In this document: positions 43,470-52,014 of the stretch, piece after piece
Layout: each line of letters starts with the position of its first letter
How positions within the stretch are numbered: the stretch's first letter is position 1
Assembly (NCBI RefSeq): GCF_009914315.1
Contig: NZ_CP042596.1
Location: 2,170,001-2,234,000 of the forward strand
Source of the DNA: Granulicella sp. WH15
GTDB taxonomy: Bacteria; Acidobacteriota; Terriglobia; Terriglobales; Acidobacteriaceae
Direction: 5' to 3'
Length of the DNA stretch: 64,000 nucleotides
The notes under the pieces: generated by a model
Databases searched by the model: none
Seen by the model: the letters and a program-made list of their open reading frames with translations, nothing else
What the model was told of the DNA's origin: nothing
Program-made: the position numbers and the translations under genes

Positions 43470-46400
43470 GCGTGACCTCCTTGGGTCGGGGGCTGTCCCA
43501 CTCCAGCGGCTTTACCGGCGGCGACAGGATCGAAGTCAGCCTTCGAGTCCATCGTGGTTCCCTTGCCGCCCCTGGTAAAGCGATGCGAGATGTACTCGAC
43601 GACCGAGAAGGTGACCGGGATGAAGATGAGACCGATGACAGTGGAGAGGGTCATGCCGCCGATAACAACTGTGCCGAGGATTCGACGAGAGGCCGCTCCG
43701 GCTCCAGTCGCCGTCCACAGCGGAAGGCAGCCGAAGATGAAGGCCAGAGCCGTCATGACGATAGGACGGAAGCGCAGCCGGGCAGCGTTGAGCGCGGCCT
43801 CGGAGATGCTTTGCCCACTCTCATAGTTCAGCTTGGCAAACTCCACGATAAGAATGGCGTTCTTGGCCGAGAGACCGATCAGCATGACCAGACCGATGGT
43901 GGCAAAGATGTCATTCTCCAGCAGCCGCGCGTGCAGGGCGATATATCCGCCCAGGATCGCGACCGGAGTGCTGAGCAGTACGCTGAACGGCAGCGTCCAG
44001 CTCTCATAAAGCGCGGCCAGGATCAGGAAGACGAACAGCAGTGACAACCCGAAGACGGCCCAGGATGGAACGCCCTTTTCGGCCTGTTGCTCCTGAAAAG
44101 ACATACCCGAGTAGTCGAAGCCTGTACCAGCGGGCATCGTCTTGGCAAAGGTGTCTTCGAGCGCCGCTCGTATCTGTCCCGAGCTATATCCCGGAGCACC
44201 GGTAATGTTGATCTGCGCCGCGTTGAACTCGTTGAATCGGAAGATAAACTCAGGCCCGGTGATCTGCCTGACCTTTACCAAGGAGCCAAGCGGAACCTGG
44301 CTGCCGTTGGCACTTCGCACATAGAACTGGTTGATGTTCTTGATATCCGTGCGCGAGGTCCCTTCAGCTTCGACAAAGGTCTGCCACTGTCGTCCGAACC
44401 GGTTGAAGTAGTTGACGAGATATCCGCCCATGAAGGTCGACATGGTGGCGTAGACATCGGAGAGTTGCACCTGTTGCTGCAAGGTCTTCTCCTTGTCTAC
44501 ATCGGCGTAGAGCTGTGGCACCGCGGGCTCAAACGACGGAACCGCCGCGCCGATCTCCGGACGCTTGGAGAGCGCACCGAGGAAGCCCATGACATCCTTG
44601 GTCAGGGTCATGGGGTCATCCGATCCAGTGCGATCTTCAATGACCATGGTGACACCGCCCGAGGTTCCGATACCGGGAATCGAAGGCGGCGGGAAAGCAA
44701 AGGCGATGCCATCGGGGTTCTGCGAGAGCTGCTTCTGCAGATTGCCCTGGATGTAATCGATCTGCTCTTCCTTGGTCTTGCGAGCTTCCCATGGCTTGAG
44801 CGAGACGAAGAAGAATCCGGCGTTGGTGCTCTGTACCTGGGTCAGCAGCGAGAAGTTGGTAACGGCGATGACACCCTGAATTCCAGGGGTCTTGAGCAGT
44901 GCCGCCGTGATCTTCTGCTGAGCCGCATCGGTACGCTGGGCCGATGCTCCATCGGGAAGCTGCAGCGCCAGGAACATATAGCCCTGGTCTTCGCTCGGGA
45001 TGAATCCGCCCGGAAGGCTGCGGCCCAGGAAGGCCGCCAGTACGCCCATCAGAACGAGGCCCAGCATGGCAAAGGCAGACTTATGGATGAGCACGTTGGA
45101 GGTGGAGACGAAGCTCTCCGTGGTGCGTCCAAAGTACTTGTTGAAGAGTCCGAAGCCCTTTGCCAGCAGTCCCTGCCTGGCATTCTTATCCTTGGGCTTG
45201 AGCAGCAGCGAAGCCAGTGCCGGAGAGAGCGTCAGCGCGTTGAAGGCCGAGATGAGCACCGAGATCGCGATAGTGACGGCGAACTGCTGGTACAGGCGAC
45301 CCGTGATACCGGGGATAAAGGCCGTCGGGATGAACACCGCCGCCAGGATCAGGGCGATAGCCACAACCGGCCCACCGACCTCTTCCATGGCCTTCTCGGT
45401 AGCGGCCTTAGGCTCCATTCCCTGCTCAATATGGTGTTCCACGGCCTCTACGACAATGATGGCGTCATCGACCACAAGACCGATGGCGAGCACAAGGCCG
45501 AAGAGCGAGAGCGTGTTGATCGAGAAGCCCAACGCCGGAAAGATGATGAACGTTCCGATGAGCGATACAGGGACGGCCAGCAGCGGGATAAGCGTGGCGC
45601 GCCATCCCTGGAGGAAGACGAAGACCACGATGACGACGAGACCCAGCGCCTGCAACAGCGTGATGACGATCTCGTTGATACCTGCGGTAACGGCCGCGGT
45701 GGTATCGAGCGGCACGTCATACGAGATGCCCGGCGGGAAGGTCGCCTGCAGCTCCTTCATGCGCGCCCTGACGGCGGCGGCGGTCTGCACCGCATTCGAT
45801 CCCGGCAGCTGATAGATCGCCATGACACCCGAGGGCGCCTGGTTGTAGCGTCCGGAGATACCGTAGGCCTGATCGCCCAGCTCGACACGCGCAATGTCCT
45901 TCAGGTGCAGGATCGATCCATCCGGATTGGCTCGGATGATGATCTCGCCGAACTCCTCCGGCGTTACCAGACGGCCCTGCGTACGAACCGTATAGGTAAA
46001 CTGCTGCCCCTTCGGGATAGGCTCCGCGCCGATCTGTCCAGCGGGGTTCACGTTGTTCTGCGTTTGGATCGCGGCAATGACTTCAGGAGCAGTAACCCCT
46101 AGCTTTGCCATCTGATCCGGCTGCACCCAGACGCGCAGCGCATACTGTCCACCGAAGGTCTGCACACGCGAGACGCCCTTGACGCGCGTGATCTGGTCCT
46201 GAATGTTGATGATCGCGTAGTTGGTCAGGAAGTCCTGGCTCAGCTTGCCGCCGGGCGAGTTGATAGCGACCAGCATCAGAGGCGAGGTCAGCGCCTTCTG
46301 CACCGTAAGACCGGCCGTGGTCACCTGCGCAGGCAGCTGCGACTGCGCCTGGTCGACGCGCAACTGCGCCAGCACCTGGTCGATGTTGGGATCGGTCTTG

Positions 46401-46687
46401 ACGTCGAAGTCCACAAAGAGCTGGACGATGCCGTTGTTGGCACTGACCGAGTTCATGTAGATCATGTTGTCGACGCCGTTCATCTGCTGCTCGATCGGCG
46501 TGGCAACGGCCTGAGTCAGGGTCTTCGCATCGGCACCCGGATAGGTGGCGGTGACCAGGATCTCAGGCGGAACGATATCAGGAAACTGCGAGGTAGAGAG
46601 CGACAGCATCGTCACTACGCCGAGGATGACGGTGAGGATGGCGATGACGATCGCAACAATGGGACGACGGATGAAAAACTTCGACAT
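43466..46687 (-). CDS. RND multidrug efflux permease (AcrB/HAE1 family)
   Basis: 1073 residues, the full length of HAE1 pumps, 12 spans with two large periplasmic loops. It starts MSKFFIRRPIVAIVIAILTV. Span 4 holds the proton-relay Asp pair in 'GLVLAIGLVVDDAIIVVEAV', and the relay Lys region is in span 10 ('VMLIGLSAKNAILIVEFAK'). Docking and porter segments such as 'NGVDNMIYMNSVSANNGIVQ' and 'PGGFIPSEDQGYMFLALQLP' are intact. It exports hydrophobic compounds from periplasm or inner leaflet using proton force. The adaptor gene ends 3 bases before its start. Confidence 0.95.
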   Translation of the reverse strand: MSKFFIRRPIVAIVIAILTVILGVVTMLSLSTSQFPDIVPPEILVTATYPGADAKTLTQAVATPIEQQMNGVDNMIYMNSVSANNGIVQLFVDFDVKTDPNIDQVLAQLRVDQAQSQLPAQVTTAGLTVQKALTSPLMLVAINSPGGKLSQDFLTNYAIINIQDQITRVKGVSRVQTFGGQYALRVWVQPDQMAKLGVTAPEVIAAIQTQNNVNPAGQIGAEPIPKGQQFTYTVRTQGRLVTPEEFGEIIIRANPDGSILHLKDIARVELGDQAYGISGRYNQAPSGVMAIYQLPGSNAVQTAAAVRARMKELQATFPPGISYDVPLDTTAAVTAGINEIVITLLQALGLVVIVVFVFLQGWRATLIPLLAVPVSLIGTFIIFPALGFSINTLSLFGLVLAIGLVVDDAIIVVEAVEHHIEQGMEPKAATEKAMEEVGGPVVAIALILAAVFIPTAFIPGITGRLYQQFAVTIAISVLISAFNALTLSPALASLLLKPKDKNARQGLLAKGFGLFNKYFGRTTESFVSTSNVLIHKSAFAMLGLVLMGVLAAFLGRSLPGGFIPSEDQGYMFLALQLPDGASAQRTDAAQQKITAALLKTPGIQGVIAVTNFSLLTQVQSTNAGFFFVSLKPWEARKTKEEQIDYIQGNLQKQLSQNPDGIAFAFPPPSIPGIGTSGGVTMVIEDRTGSDDPMTLTKDVMGFLGALSKRPEIGAAVPSFEPAVPQLYADVDKEKTLQQQVQLSDVYATMSTFMGGYLVNYFNRFGRQWQTFVEAEGTSRTDIKNINQFYVRSANGSQVPLGSLVKVRQITGPEFIFRFNEFNAAQINITGAPGYSSGQIRAALEDTFAKTMPAGTGFDYSGMSFQEQQAEKGVPSWAVFGLSLLFVFLILAALYESWTLPFSVLLSTPVAILGGYIALHARLLENDIFATIGLVMLIGLSAKNAILIVEFAKLNYESGQSISEAALNAARLRFRPIVMTALAFIFGCLPLWTATGAGAASRRILGTVVIGGMTLSTVIGLIFIPVTFSVVEYISHRFTRGGKGTTMDSKADFDPVAAGKAAGVGQPPTQGGHA

Positions 46688-46690
46688 CGA

Positions 46691-47947
46691 CTACCTCCCC
46701 GCCGGGTTGGCCGTCGTCGCGGTGGGGGCAGCGGCCGGAGCCCGCTGTGGCGAAACGGGAGCGCCTTCGCGGAGCTTCTGAAGGTTATCGACGATCACCA
46801 GCGAGTCCGGAGCGATACCCTTCTCTACCAGCCAGCTGGTGCCGATCTGGGGCCCGAGATCCACTGTGGCGACGTGGACCTTGTTATCCGTACCGGCGAT
46901 GTAGATCTGGTGCAGGCCCTGGAACTCGGTCACAGCGATCTGCGGAATCAGCAGGCCGCCATGACGGACCTCAGTCGCAGCCTTGATGCGTCCGAACTGC
47001 CCCGGACGAAGGATATTGCCCGGGTTCGGGAAGGTCGCGGCGATGCGGATCGCGCCGGTCTGCGAGTTCATCTGGCGATCAACGAAGGCGATATGTCCCT
47101 TCTGGGCAAAGTCTTCGCCGTTCGCAAGCGTAAGGGTCAGAGGCACCTGAGCAGCAGCCTTCAGCAGGTCTCCGCCCTCGCCGCGAGTGCGATGCGTCAG
47201 CGCGAGATACTCCGCATCGCTGATCGAGAAGTAAGCCTTGATGGGATCGAGCTGCGAGACCGACGTGAGCACCGACTGAGTGTTCACCAGGTTGCCCACC
47301 TGCGTGGTGGCCTGTCCGGCAACGCCGGTAATCAGCGAGCGAACATAGGTGAAGCCCATGTTCAGCTTCGCGTTTTCGACAGCAGCTTCAGCGGCAACAA
47401 CCGACGCCCTGGCCGATGCAACCGCGGCCTCTGTCTGCGCCTGCGTCTGGATATCGTTATCCAGTTGGCTCTGCGCGATGGCTCGGGCCTGTGCGAGCGG
47501 CGTATCGCGCTTTACGTTGATCTGGGCGAGGCCAAGCTGCGCCTGAGCCTGCAACACCTGTCCTTTGGCCTGCTCCAACTGTCCCTTGGCCTGATCGAGC
47601 GCGGCCTGGAAGGGCCGATGGTCGATCTCGAAGAGGACCTGCCCCTTGGTGACCAGAGAACCTTCCTTGTAGTTCTGCTTTACGAGAAAGCCACTCGCCT
47701 GCGGCTGAATCTGCGCGTTCACATAGCCGTCCAGCGTCCCGACCCACTCGCCCGTGACCGGCACATCCGTGGGCTGAACCTCGACCACCGTGACGGGCAT
47801 CGCGGGCGGCGGTCCAGCCGGCGCGGCGTTCTTGGGGCCGCAGCCTGAGAGCAAACCCGCACCCAGCAACAGCATGGAGGCAGCGTAGACGCCTGTCATT
47901 CTGTTCGAGGCAATCGTTACTGCCGAATGTTTATGCTGCTCGTTCAT
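46691..47947 (-). CDS. RND efflux periplasmic adaptor lipoprotein (AcrA/MexA family)
   Basis: 418 residues, first gene of the efflux operon. Lipobox LSGC near residue 36, then a proline-rich linker. The biotinyl-lipoyl half motifs are 'GYVNAQIQPQASGFLVKQNYKEGSLVTKG' split around an alpha-helical hairpin (QAALDQAKGQLEQAKGQVLQ), followed by beta-barrel and membrane-proximal domains ('GAIRIAATFPNPGNILRPGQ'). The C-terminus is alanine-rich. It links permease and outer-membrane channel. No TetR or LysR regulator gene is adjacent. Confidence 0.94.
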   Translation of the reverse strand: MNEQHKHSAVTIASNRMTGVYAASMLLLGAGLLSGCGPKNAAPAGPPPAMPVTVVEVQPTDVPVTGEWVGTLDGYVNAQIQPQASGFLVKQNYKEGSLVTKGQVLFEIDHRPFQAALDQAKGQLEQAKGQVLQAQAQLGLAQINVKRDTPLAQARAIAQSQLDNDIQTQAQTEAAVASARASVVAAEAAVENAKLNMGFTYVRSLITGVAGQATTQVGNLVNTQSVLTSVSQLDPIKAYFSISDAEYLALTHRTRGEGGDLLKAAAQVPLTLTLANGEDFAQKGHIAFVDRQMNSQTGAIRIAATFPNPGNILRPGQFGRIKAATEVRHGGLLIPQIAVTEFQGLHQIYIAGTDNKVHVATVDLGPQIGTSWLVEKGIAPDSLVIVDNLQKLREGAPVSPQRAPAAAPTATTANPAGR

Positions 47948-48273
47948 TTACATAATCTCCATAAAAGCCCAGGAATTCTCTAGCCTGTAAGTGCACGTTA
48001 GGCGTAGAAATGCACACGAGTATTTGTATAGGATGTGACGCAGCGGCTCGTGAGGTTGATTCAAAAATATTGCCCTGCATCCCAAAATGAATCTTCCCTG
48101 TAATCGCCCAATTCTCTCAAACTAAAGCGGATCGTGTCACCGGACGCATCCTCTTCCTTACACTGCCTCACATGCAAAACGGGCAGATGAACCCGTCACT
48201 CACAGGAGCAGATGTGGGCCGGATCACAAGTTTTCTATGGCAGGCGCACGCGTCCTATGGTCCTACTGTGCGG
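47948..48273. other. intergenic region upstream of efflux operon
   Basis: About 325 bases between YceI (minus strand, ends at 48274) and the adaptor gene start. It must carry the promoter of the efflux operon. I found no operator-like inverted repeat or promoter pair that I would defend. A plus-strand frame starting at 48172 is a shadow of the YceI gene. Confidence 0.4.
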
Positions 48274-48858
48274 TTACTGTTTGTAGACCAGCGACGGTCC
48301 GCCGATCTGCTTCACCTTCAGATCGACCTCTACCTCGACGCGGTCGGCGATCTTCACGAAGGGGATTCCCTTCGTCATTCCATAGTCCTTGCGATCGAAG
48401 GCCATGATGCCCTTGATCGTACCTGCGCCGGTACCTTTGCCGCTGATTGTCAGCTTCAGCGTCTCCGGTTTCGAGACCCCGCGTATCGAAAAATCACCCA
48501 GCACATCAAAGCTCACGGGGCCGGTCTGCGTAACCTTGGTAGACCGAAAGGTGATCGTCGGATTCTGTTTCACGTCAAAGAAGTCGCTGCTCTTCAGCTT
48601 GCTGTCCTTCATGCCGCTTCCGGTATTCACCGTAGCCGCGTCGATCTTGATATCCAGAACCCCACTTGTGACATCGGGAGAACTGAACCTCAGAGTCGTG
48701 TCCCATTTGTCGAACTTGCCTGTCAGCGCCACCGAGGCCTTCACATAAAATCTGATGGCACTCTCCTCCGGCGTAGCCGCGAAGACAGGAACCTGCTGCG
48801 CATGGCTCAGGGGTGTCAGTGCGGCAAAGACCAACAGGCAGAGAGTAGCGAGTCGCAT
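48274..48858 (-). CDS. YceI family periplasmic protein
   Basis: 194 residues from ATG 48858; the open frame extends 48 codons upstream without signal-peptide logic, whereas this start gives a clean signal (RLATLCLLVFAALTPLSHAQ). The YceI lipocalin-like barrel is shown by 'SAIRFYVKASVALTGKFDKW', 'IDAATVNTGSGMKDSKLKSSDFFDVKQNPTITF' split over two strands, 'GDFSIRGVSKPETL' and 'FDRKDYGMTKGIPFVKIADR'. YceI-like proteins bind isoprenoid chains or act in stress responses. It stands alone, away from SecG. Confidence 0.9.
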   Translation of the reverse strand: MRLATLCLLVFAALTPLSHAQQVPVFAATPEESAIRFYVKASVALTGKFDKWDTTLRFSSPDVTSGVLDIKIDAATVNTGSGMKDSKLKSSDFFDVKQNPTITFRSTKVTQTGPVSFDVLGDFSIRGVSKPETLKLTISGKGTGAGTIKGIMAFDRKDYGMTKGIPFVKIADRVEVEVDLKVKQIGGPSLVYKQ

Positions 48859-49073
48859 GGTGGTTGGAGTGTTACCTTTTCCCGTTTTGCCGTCAATATA
48901 AATCAACCGCCCCTCGACGAATATCACTTGTCTGGTCTCTAAGAGACGGGTGACACGACTTTCAACCTCTGCACAAGATCTCCCTCCGCCTTGGCCATCC
49001 ACAACACCGGTGATACACTCAAAAGAGGTTTAACTCCACCCTATTCAGCATCAAGAAGGCAGCACCAAACACT

Positions 49074-49376
49074 ATGACCGCTCTGCTTTACCTGACCGTC
49101 GTGCTTCACGTCATCATCAGCCTCTTCCTCATCGGTGTAGTGCTGCTCCAGCAGGGCAAGTCGGCCGATCTCGCCGGAGCCTTCGGCGGACAGGGTTCAC
49201 AGACTGCCTTCGGCCCTCGCGGCGCTGCCAACCTGCTCACCAAGATGACGACCTACGCGGCCATCTGCTTCATGGTGACCTCCATCGGCCTCACCATCCT
49301 GATGGCTCGCACCCACTCGGTCAGCGGCTCGGTCCTGTCGGACACCAAGACCGTCGAGACGACGCCCAAGAAGTAA
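49074..49376 (+). CDS. secG: preprotein translocase subunit SecG
   Basis: 100 residues with two membrane spans: '[20 protein letters not shown]' and '[20 protein letters not shown]'. Between them lies the conserved SecG loop '[20 protein letters not shown]' and '[14 protein letters not shown]'. It is the small stimulatory subunit of the SecYEG channel in the inner membrane. It is followed by an intrinsic terminator, so it is probably transcribed on its own. Confidence 0.95.
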   Translation: MTALLYLTVVLHVIISLFLIGVVLLQQGKSADLAGAFGGQGSQTAFGPRGAANLLTKMTTYAAICFMVTSIGLTILMARTHSVSGSVLSDTKTVETTPKK

Positions 49377-49395
49377 GCGTTCCCAAGATCCTCAC

Positions 49396-49425
49396 GGCGC
49401 AGACCCCATACGGTCTGCGCCTTTT
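49396..49425 (+). terminator. intrinsic terminator after secG
   Basis: Perfect 10-bp stem GGCGCAGACC (49396-49405) and GGTCTGCGCC (49412-49421) with loop CCATAC, followed by TTTT. It lies 20 bases after the secG stop and 25 before the next gene. Confidence 0.85.
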
Positions 49426-49449
49426 CATTGCGACAAGCAAGGAGTCCTG

Positions 49450-50082
49450 ATGATCCATGAGATCCTCCCCGTCGGCCCGCTCCAGTGCAACTGCTCCATC
49501 CTCGGCGACGAGACCTCCCTCGAAGCCATCGTCGTCGATCCCGGCTCCGACATCCCCCGCATCCTCGCGGTCCTCGCCCGCCACCACCTCACGGTCAAGC
49601 AGATCGTCGTCACCCACGCCCATATCGACCACATCGCCGGAGCCGCCGAGCTAAAACGCATCACCGGCGCGCCCGTCCTCTACAACCAGAACGACCTCCC
49701 GCTGCTGGCCATGATGGACGTGCAGGCGAGCTGGGTCGGCATGGCCACCCCAGAGGTCCACGTGCCCGACCTCGACCTCACCGACGGCATGAAGGTTGCG
49801 GTCACCGGCCTCACCGCCACCGTACACCACACTCCCGGCCACACCCAGGGCAGCCTCTGCCTTCACCTGCCGGACCAGAACCTGCTCCTGGCTGGAGACA
49901 CCCTCTTCGCCGGAAGCATCGGCCGCACCGACCTCCCCGGCGGCAACTTCGAGACCCTCATCCGCTCCATTCACGACCACCTGCTTCCCATGCCTGAGGA
50001 GACCATCGTCATCCCTGGCCACGGTCGCGCCACCACTATCGGAAGAGAAATCGAAAGCAATCCATACCTTCAATCGAAATAG
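49450..50082 (+). CDS. MBL-fold metallo-hydrolase (glyoxalase II-like)
   Basis: 210 residues, cytoplasmic. The dinuclear metal site is complete: 'THAHIDHIAG' (H-x-H-x-D-H), 'HHTPGHTQGSLC' with the third His, 'LLAGDTLFAGSIGRTDLPGG' with the bridging Asp, and 'VIPGHGRATTIGRE' with the last His. This is the short YcbL-type relative of hydroxyacylglutathione hydrolase, lacking the C-terminal substrate domain. It hydrolyses thioesters such as S-lactoylglutathione or similar. A GGAGTCC ribosome binding site precedes the ATG. Confidence 0.92.
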   Translation: MIHEILPVGPLQCNCSILGDETSLEAIVVDPGSDIPRILAVLARHHLTVKQIVVTHAHIDHIAGAAELKRITGAPVLYNQNDLPLLAMMDVQASWVGMATPEVHVPDLDLTDGMKVAVTGLTATVHHTPGHTQGSLCLHLPDQNLLLAGDTLFAGSIGRTDLPGGNFETLIRSIHDHLLPMPEETIVIPGHGRATTIGREIESNPYLQSK

Positions 50083-50113
50083 AATGAGTCATTTGTCCTT
50101 AAATATGAAAGTG

Positions 50114-50137
50114 CTGGATGATGTCGAAGTCATCCAG
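50114..50137. terminator. small hairpin between convergent genes
   Basis: CTGGATGA (50114-50121) pairs with TCATCCAG (50130-50137) with an 8-base loop. It lies in the 60-base gap between the convergent metallo-hydrolase and aminotransferase genes. No T-run; assignment as terminator is from position only. Confidence 0.35.
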
Positions 50138-50142
50138 GGTAA

Positions 50143-51309
50143 CTAGTTAGATTCGCACTCCTGCCGCAGCAGCTCCAGCCCACGCATCAGCACATCTCGC
50201 CTCCCCAGCAGACTGATGACCATTCGGTTCCGTTCGCCAATCCCATAAAACGACCCCGGATGTACGCTTACCCCCGGCCCCGAGATAAGGCTTTCAGCCG
50301 ACAGCGCGCTCGGCGTCCGCAGAATCGCACTCCACCCCGCCTCCATCGCCAGCACCTCGATTCCGCTCCTCCGCACTATCGCCAGATTCTCTCTTACGCG
50401 CCCCAAAATCTGCCGCTGAATCCCCCCGCGCTCCGCCAGCCAGATCGGCAGCGCGTGTTGCATTGGCGCGTTCATCGAAAGAAACGTATCAGCAACGATC
50501 TCGAGCCTCCCCAGAGCCTGCCGTCGCTCCGCCTCGGGGCCAAACCCGGCCATCCACGCCACCTTCATCTGCGGCAGCCCGCAGATCTTGCTCAGCCCGC
50601 TCACCACGAAGGTCAGGACCGGGTGAGGCCCCCGCGCGAAGCTCTCCACCGGAGCCTCCAGCCCGTAGTCGAGAAAGACCTCATCGACCACCAGTGCCAG
50701 CCCATGCCGCAGACAAATCGCCTCCAGCCTCTCCCGCTCAACCCTGCCTGTGGTGTGCCCGGTCGGGTTGTTGGGATGCACCAGCAGAATAGCCCGAGTC
50801 CGCGGCGTAATCCTCCGCTCCAGCTCCGCGAAATCAATCCACCAACCAAAGTCATAGAACAACGGATAAGCCCGCAGCGTCACATCTTCCAAATCCGCAA
50901 GGTAGTCGAAGAGTGGATAGCTCGGCTGCGCCGCCAGCACCTCATCCCCGGCATTGCAGAGCACCCGCAGCAGATACCCATACGCCTCACTGGTGCTCGT
51001 CGTCAGGATTACCTCATCGGGATCGACCTCCGCCCCATGATCCGCGTAATACGCTGCCACGGCCTCCCGCGCGCTCCGAATCCCCCGCGCATCCGGGTCA
51101 TAGACCATAGCCTTCGGGTCCGCCAGCGCATCCAGCACAGAACCATACTCAAACCCACAAACCGTAGGGTTCGACACGGTCAGATCCACCAGCTCCCGCC
51201 CCGCGGCCTTCGCCTGCCGGATCGCCGCCGCCAGCGAGCTTTCGCCGATATCCCATCCCGTTCGCGTCGAAAATCTGCTCGTCTTATCTGCCAAACCCTG
51301 CACACTCAT
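50143..51309 (-). CDS. pyridoxal phosphate-dependent aminotransferase (class I/II)
   Basis: 388 residues. Fold type I motifs: 'VDLTVSNPTVCGF' at the start, 'TTSTSEAYGYLLRVLCNAGD' near 105, 'LLVHPNNPTGHTTGRVE' (Asn binding PLP), 'LALVVDEVFLDYGL' (Asp binding the pyridine N), and 'VVSGLSKICGLPQMKVAWMAG', in which the first Lys is the Schiff-base residue, and 'RNRMVISLLGRR' with the substrate carboxylate-binding Arg. It transfers amino groups between amino and keto acids; the substrate is not evident. It is divergent from the HAD gene with a 48-base gap. Confidence 0.92.
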   Translation of the reverse strand: MSVQGLADKTSRFSTRTGWDIGESSLAAAIRQAKAAGRELVDLTVSNPTVCGFEYGSVLDALADPKAMVYDPDARGIRSAREAVAAYYADHGAEVDPDEVILTTSTSEAYGYLLRVLCNAGDEVLAAQPSYPLFDYLADLEDVTLRAYPLFYDFGWWIDFAELERRITPRTRAILLVHPNNPTGHTTGRVERERLEAICLRHGLALVVDEVFLDYGLEAPVESFARGPHPVLTFVVSGLSKICGLPQMKVAWMAGFGPEAERRQALGRLEIVADTFLSMNAPMQHALPIWLAERGGIQRQILGRVRENLAIVRRSGIEVLAMEAGWSAILRTPSALSAESLISGPGVSVHPGSFYGIGERNRMVISLLGRRDVLMRGLELLRQECESN

Positions 51310-51357
51310 CTCTCGAAAACTGTTATTTATCTTAATCCCCTACAATCAACCTGACCT

Positions 51358-52014
51358 ATGGCTACCCCAACCCCGCTCCCCATTGAGGCCGTTCTCTTCG
51401 ACTACGGCATGGTCCTCTCCGGCCCGCCTGACCCCGCTGCCTGGACACAGATGCAAGCCATCACCGGCTTCGACGAGGCAACGCTCGACCACGCCTACTG
51501 GGCACCCCGCCACGCCTACGACCGTGGCGACCTGACCGGCCAGCAGTACTGGCAGACTGTCGGACAAGCTGGCGGCACAACCCTATCCCCTGAACAGCTC
51601 ACCGCGCTCATCGACGCGGACACCGCTCTCTGGACCAGAACCAACGATCCCATGATCGCCTGGGCCGACCGCCTCCAGCGCGCGGGCATCCGCACCGGCA
51701 TCCTCTCCAACCTGGGCGATGCCATGACCCTCGGCGTGGTCGGCAAGTTTGCCTGGATTGAAGCCTTCCACCATCGCCTCTGGTCGCATACGCTCAAGCT
51801 GGCCAAGCCCGAAGCCGCCATCTACCACCACGCCATCACGGGCCTCGGCGTCACCCCGGAGCACATCCTCTTCATCGACGACCGCGAGAACAACGTCGAG
51901 GCCGGACGAGCCGCCGGGATGCAGGTCATCCGCTACCTCGATCACGCCGCGTTCGAGCAGGAGCTGATCGAACGCGGCTGGGGACACCTCTGGATGCCGG
52001 AGCCGCGCCCCTAG
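51358..52014 (+). CDS. HAD-superfamily hydrolase (subfamily IA)
   Basis: 218 residues. Motif I is 'LFDYGMVLSG', with the nucleophile Asp but Gly in place of the second Asp, as in the FDxGxV group that includes YihX-like phosphatases. Motif II is 'TGILSNLGD', motif III the Lys in 'HTLKLAKPEAAIY' and motif IV 'ILFIDDRENNVEAGRAAGMQ'. It should be a small-molecule phosphatase in the cytoplasm. Its stop overlaps by 4 bases the stop of the convergent dnaE gene, so the two ends are packed with no room for a terminator. Confidence 0.88.
   Translation: MATPTPLPIEAVLFDYGMVLSGPPDPAAWTQMQAITGFDEATLDHAYWAPRHAYDRGDLTGQQYWQTVGQAGGTTLSPEQLTALIDADTALWTRTNDPMIAWADRLQRAGIRTGILSNLGDAMTLGVVGKFAWIEAFHHRLWSHTLKLAKPEAAIYHHAITGLGVTPEHILFIDDRENNVEAGRAAGMQVIRYLDHAAFEQELIERGWGHLWMPEPRP

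Noticed and set aside
44087..46102. 671-codon open frame on the plus strand
   Set aside because: Antisense to the RND permease gene; shadow composition and no recognisable domain.
48172..48942. 256-codon open frame on the plus strand covering the YceI gene
   Set aside because: The opposite strand encodes a full YceI protein with signal peptide; this frame has no family resemblance.
50260..51354. 364-codon open frame on the plus strand
   Set aside because: Antisense to the aminotransferase gene; proline/arginine-rich shadow.
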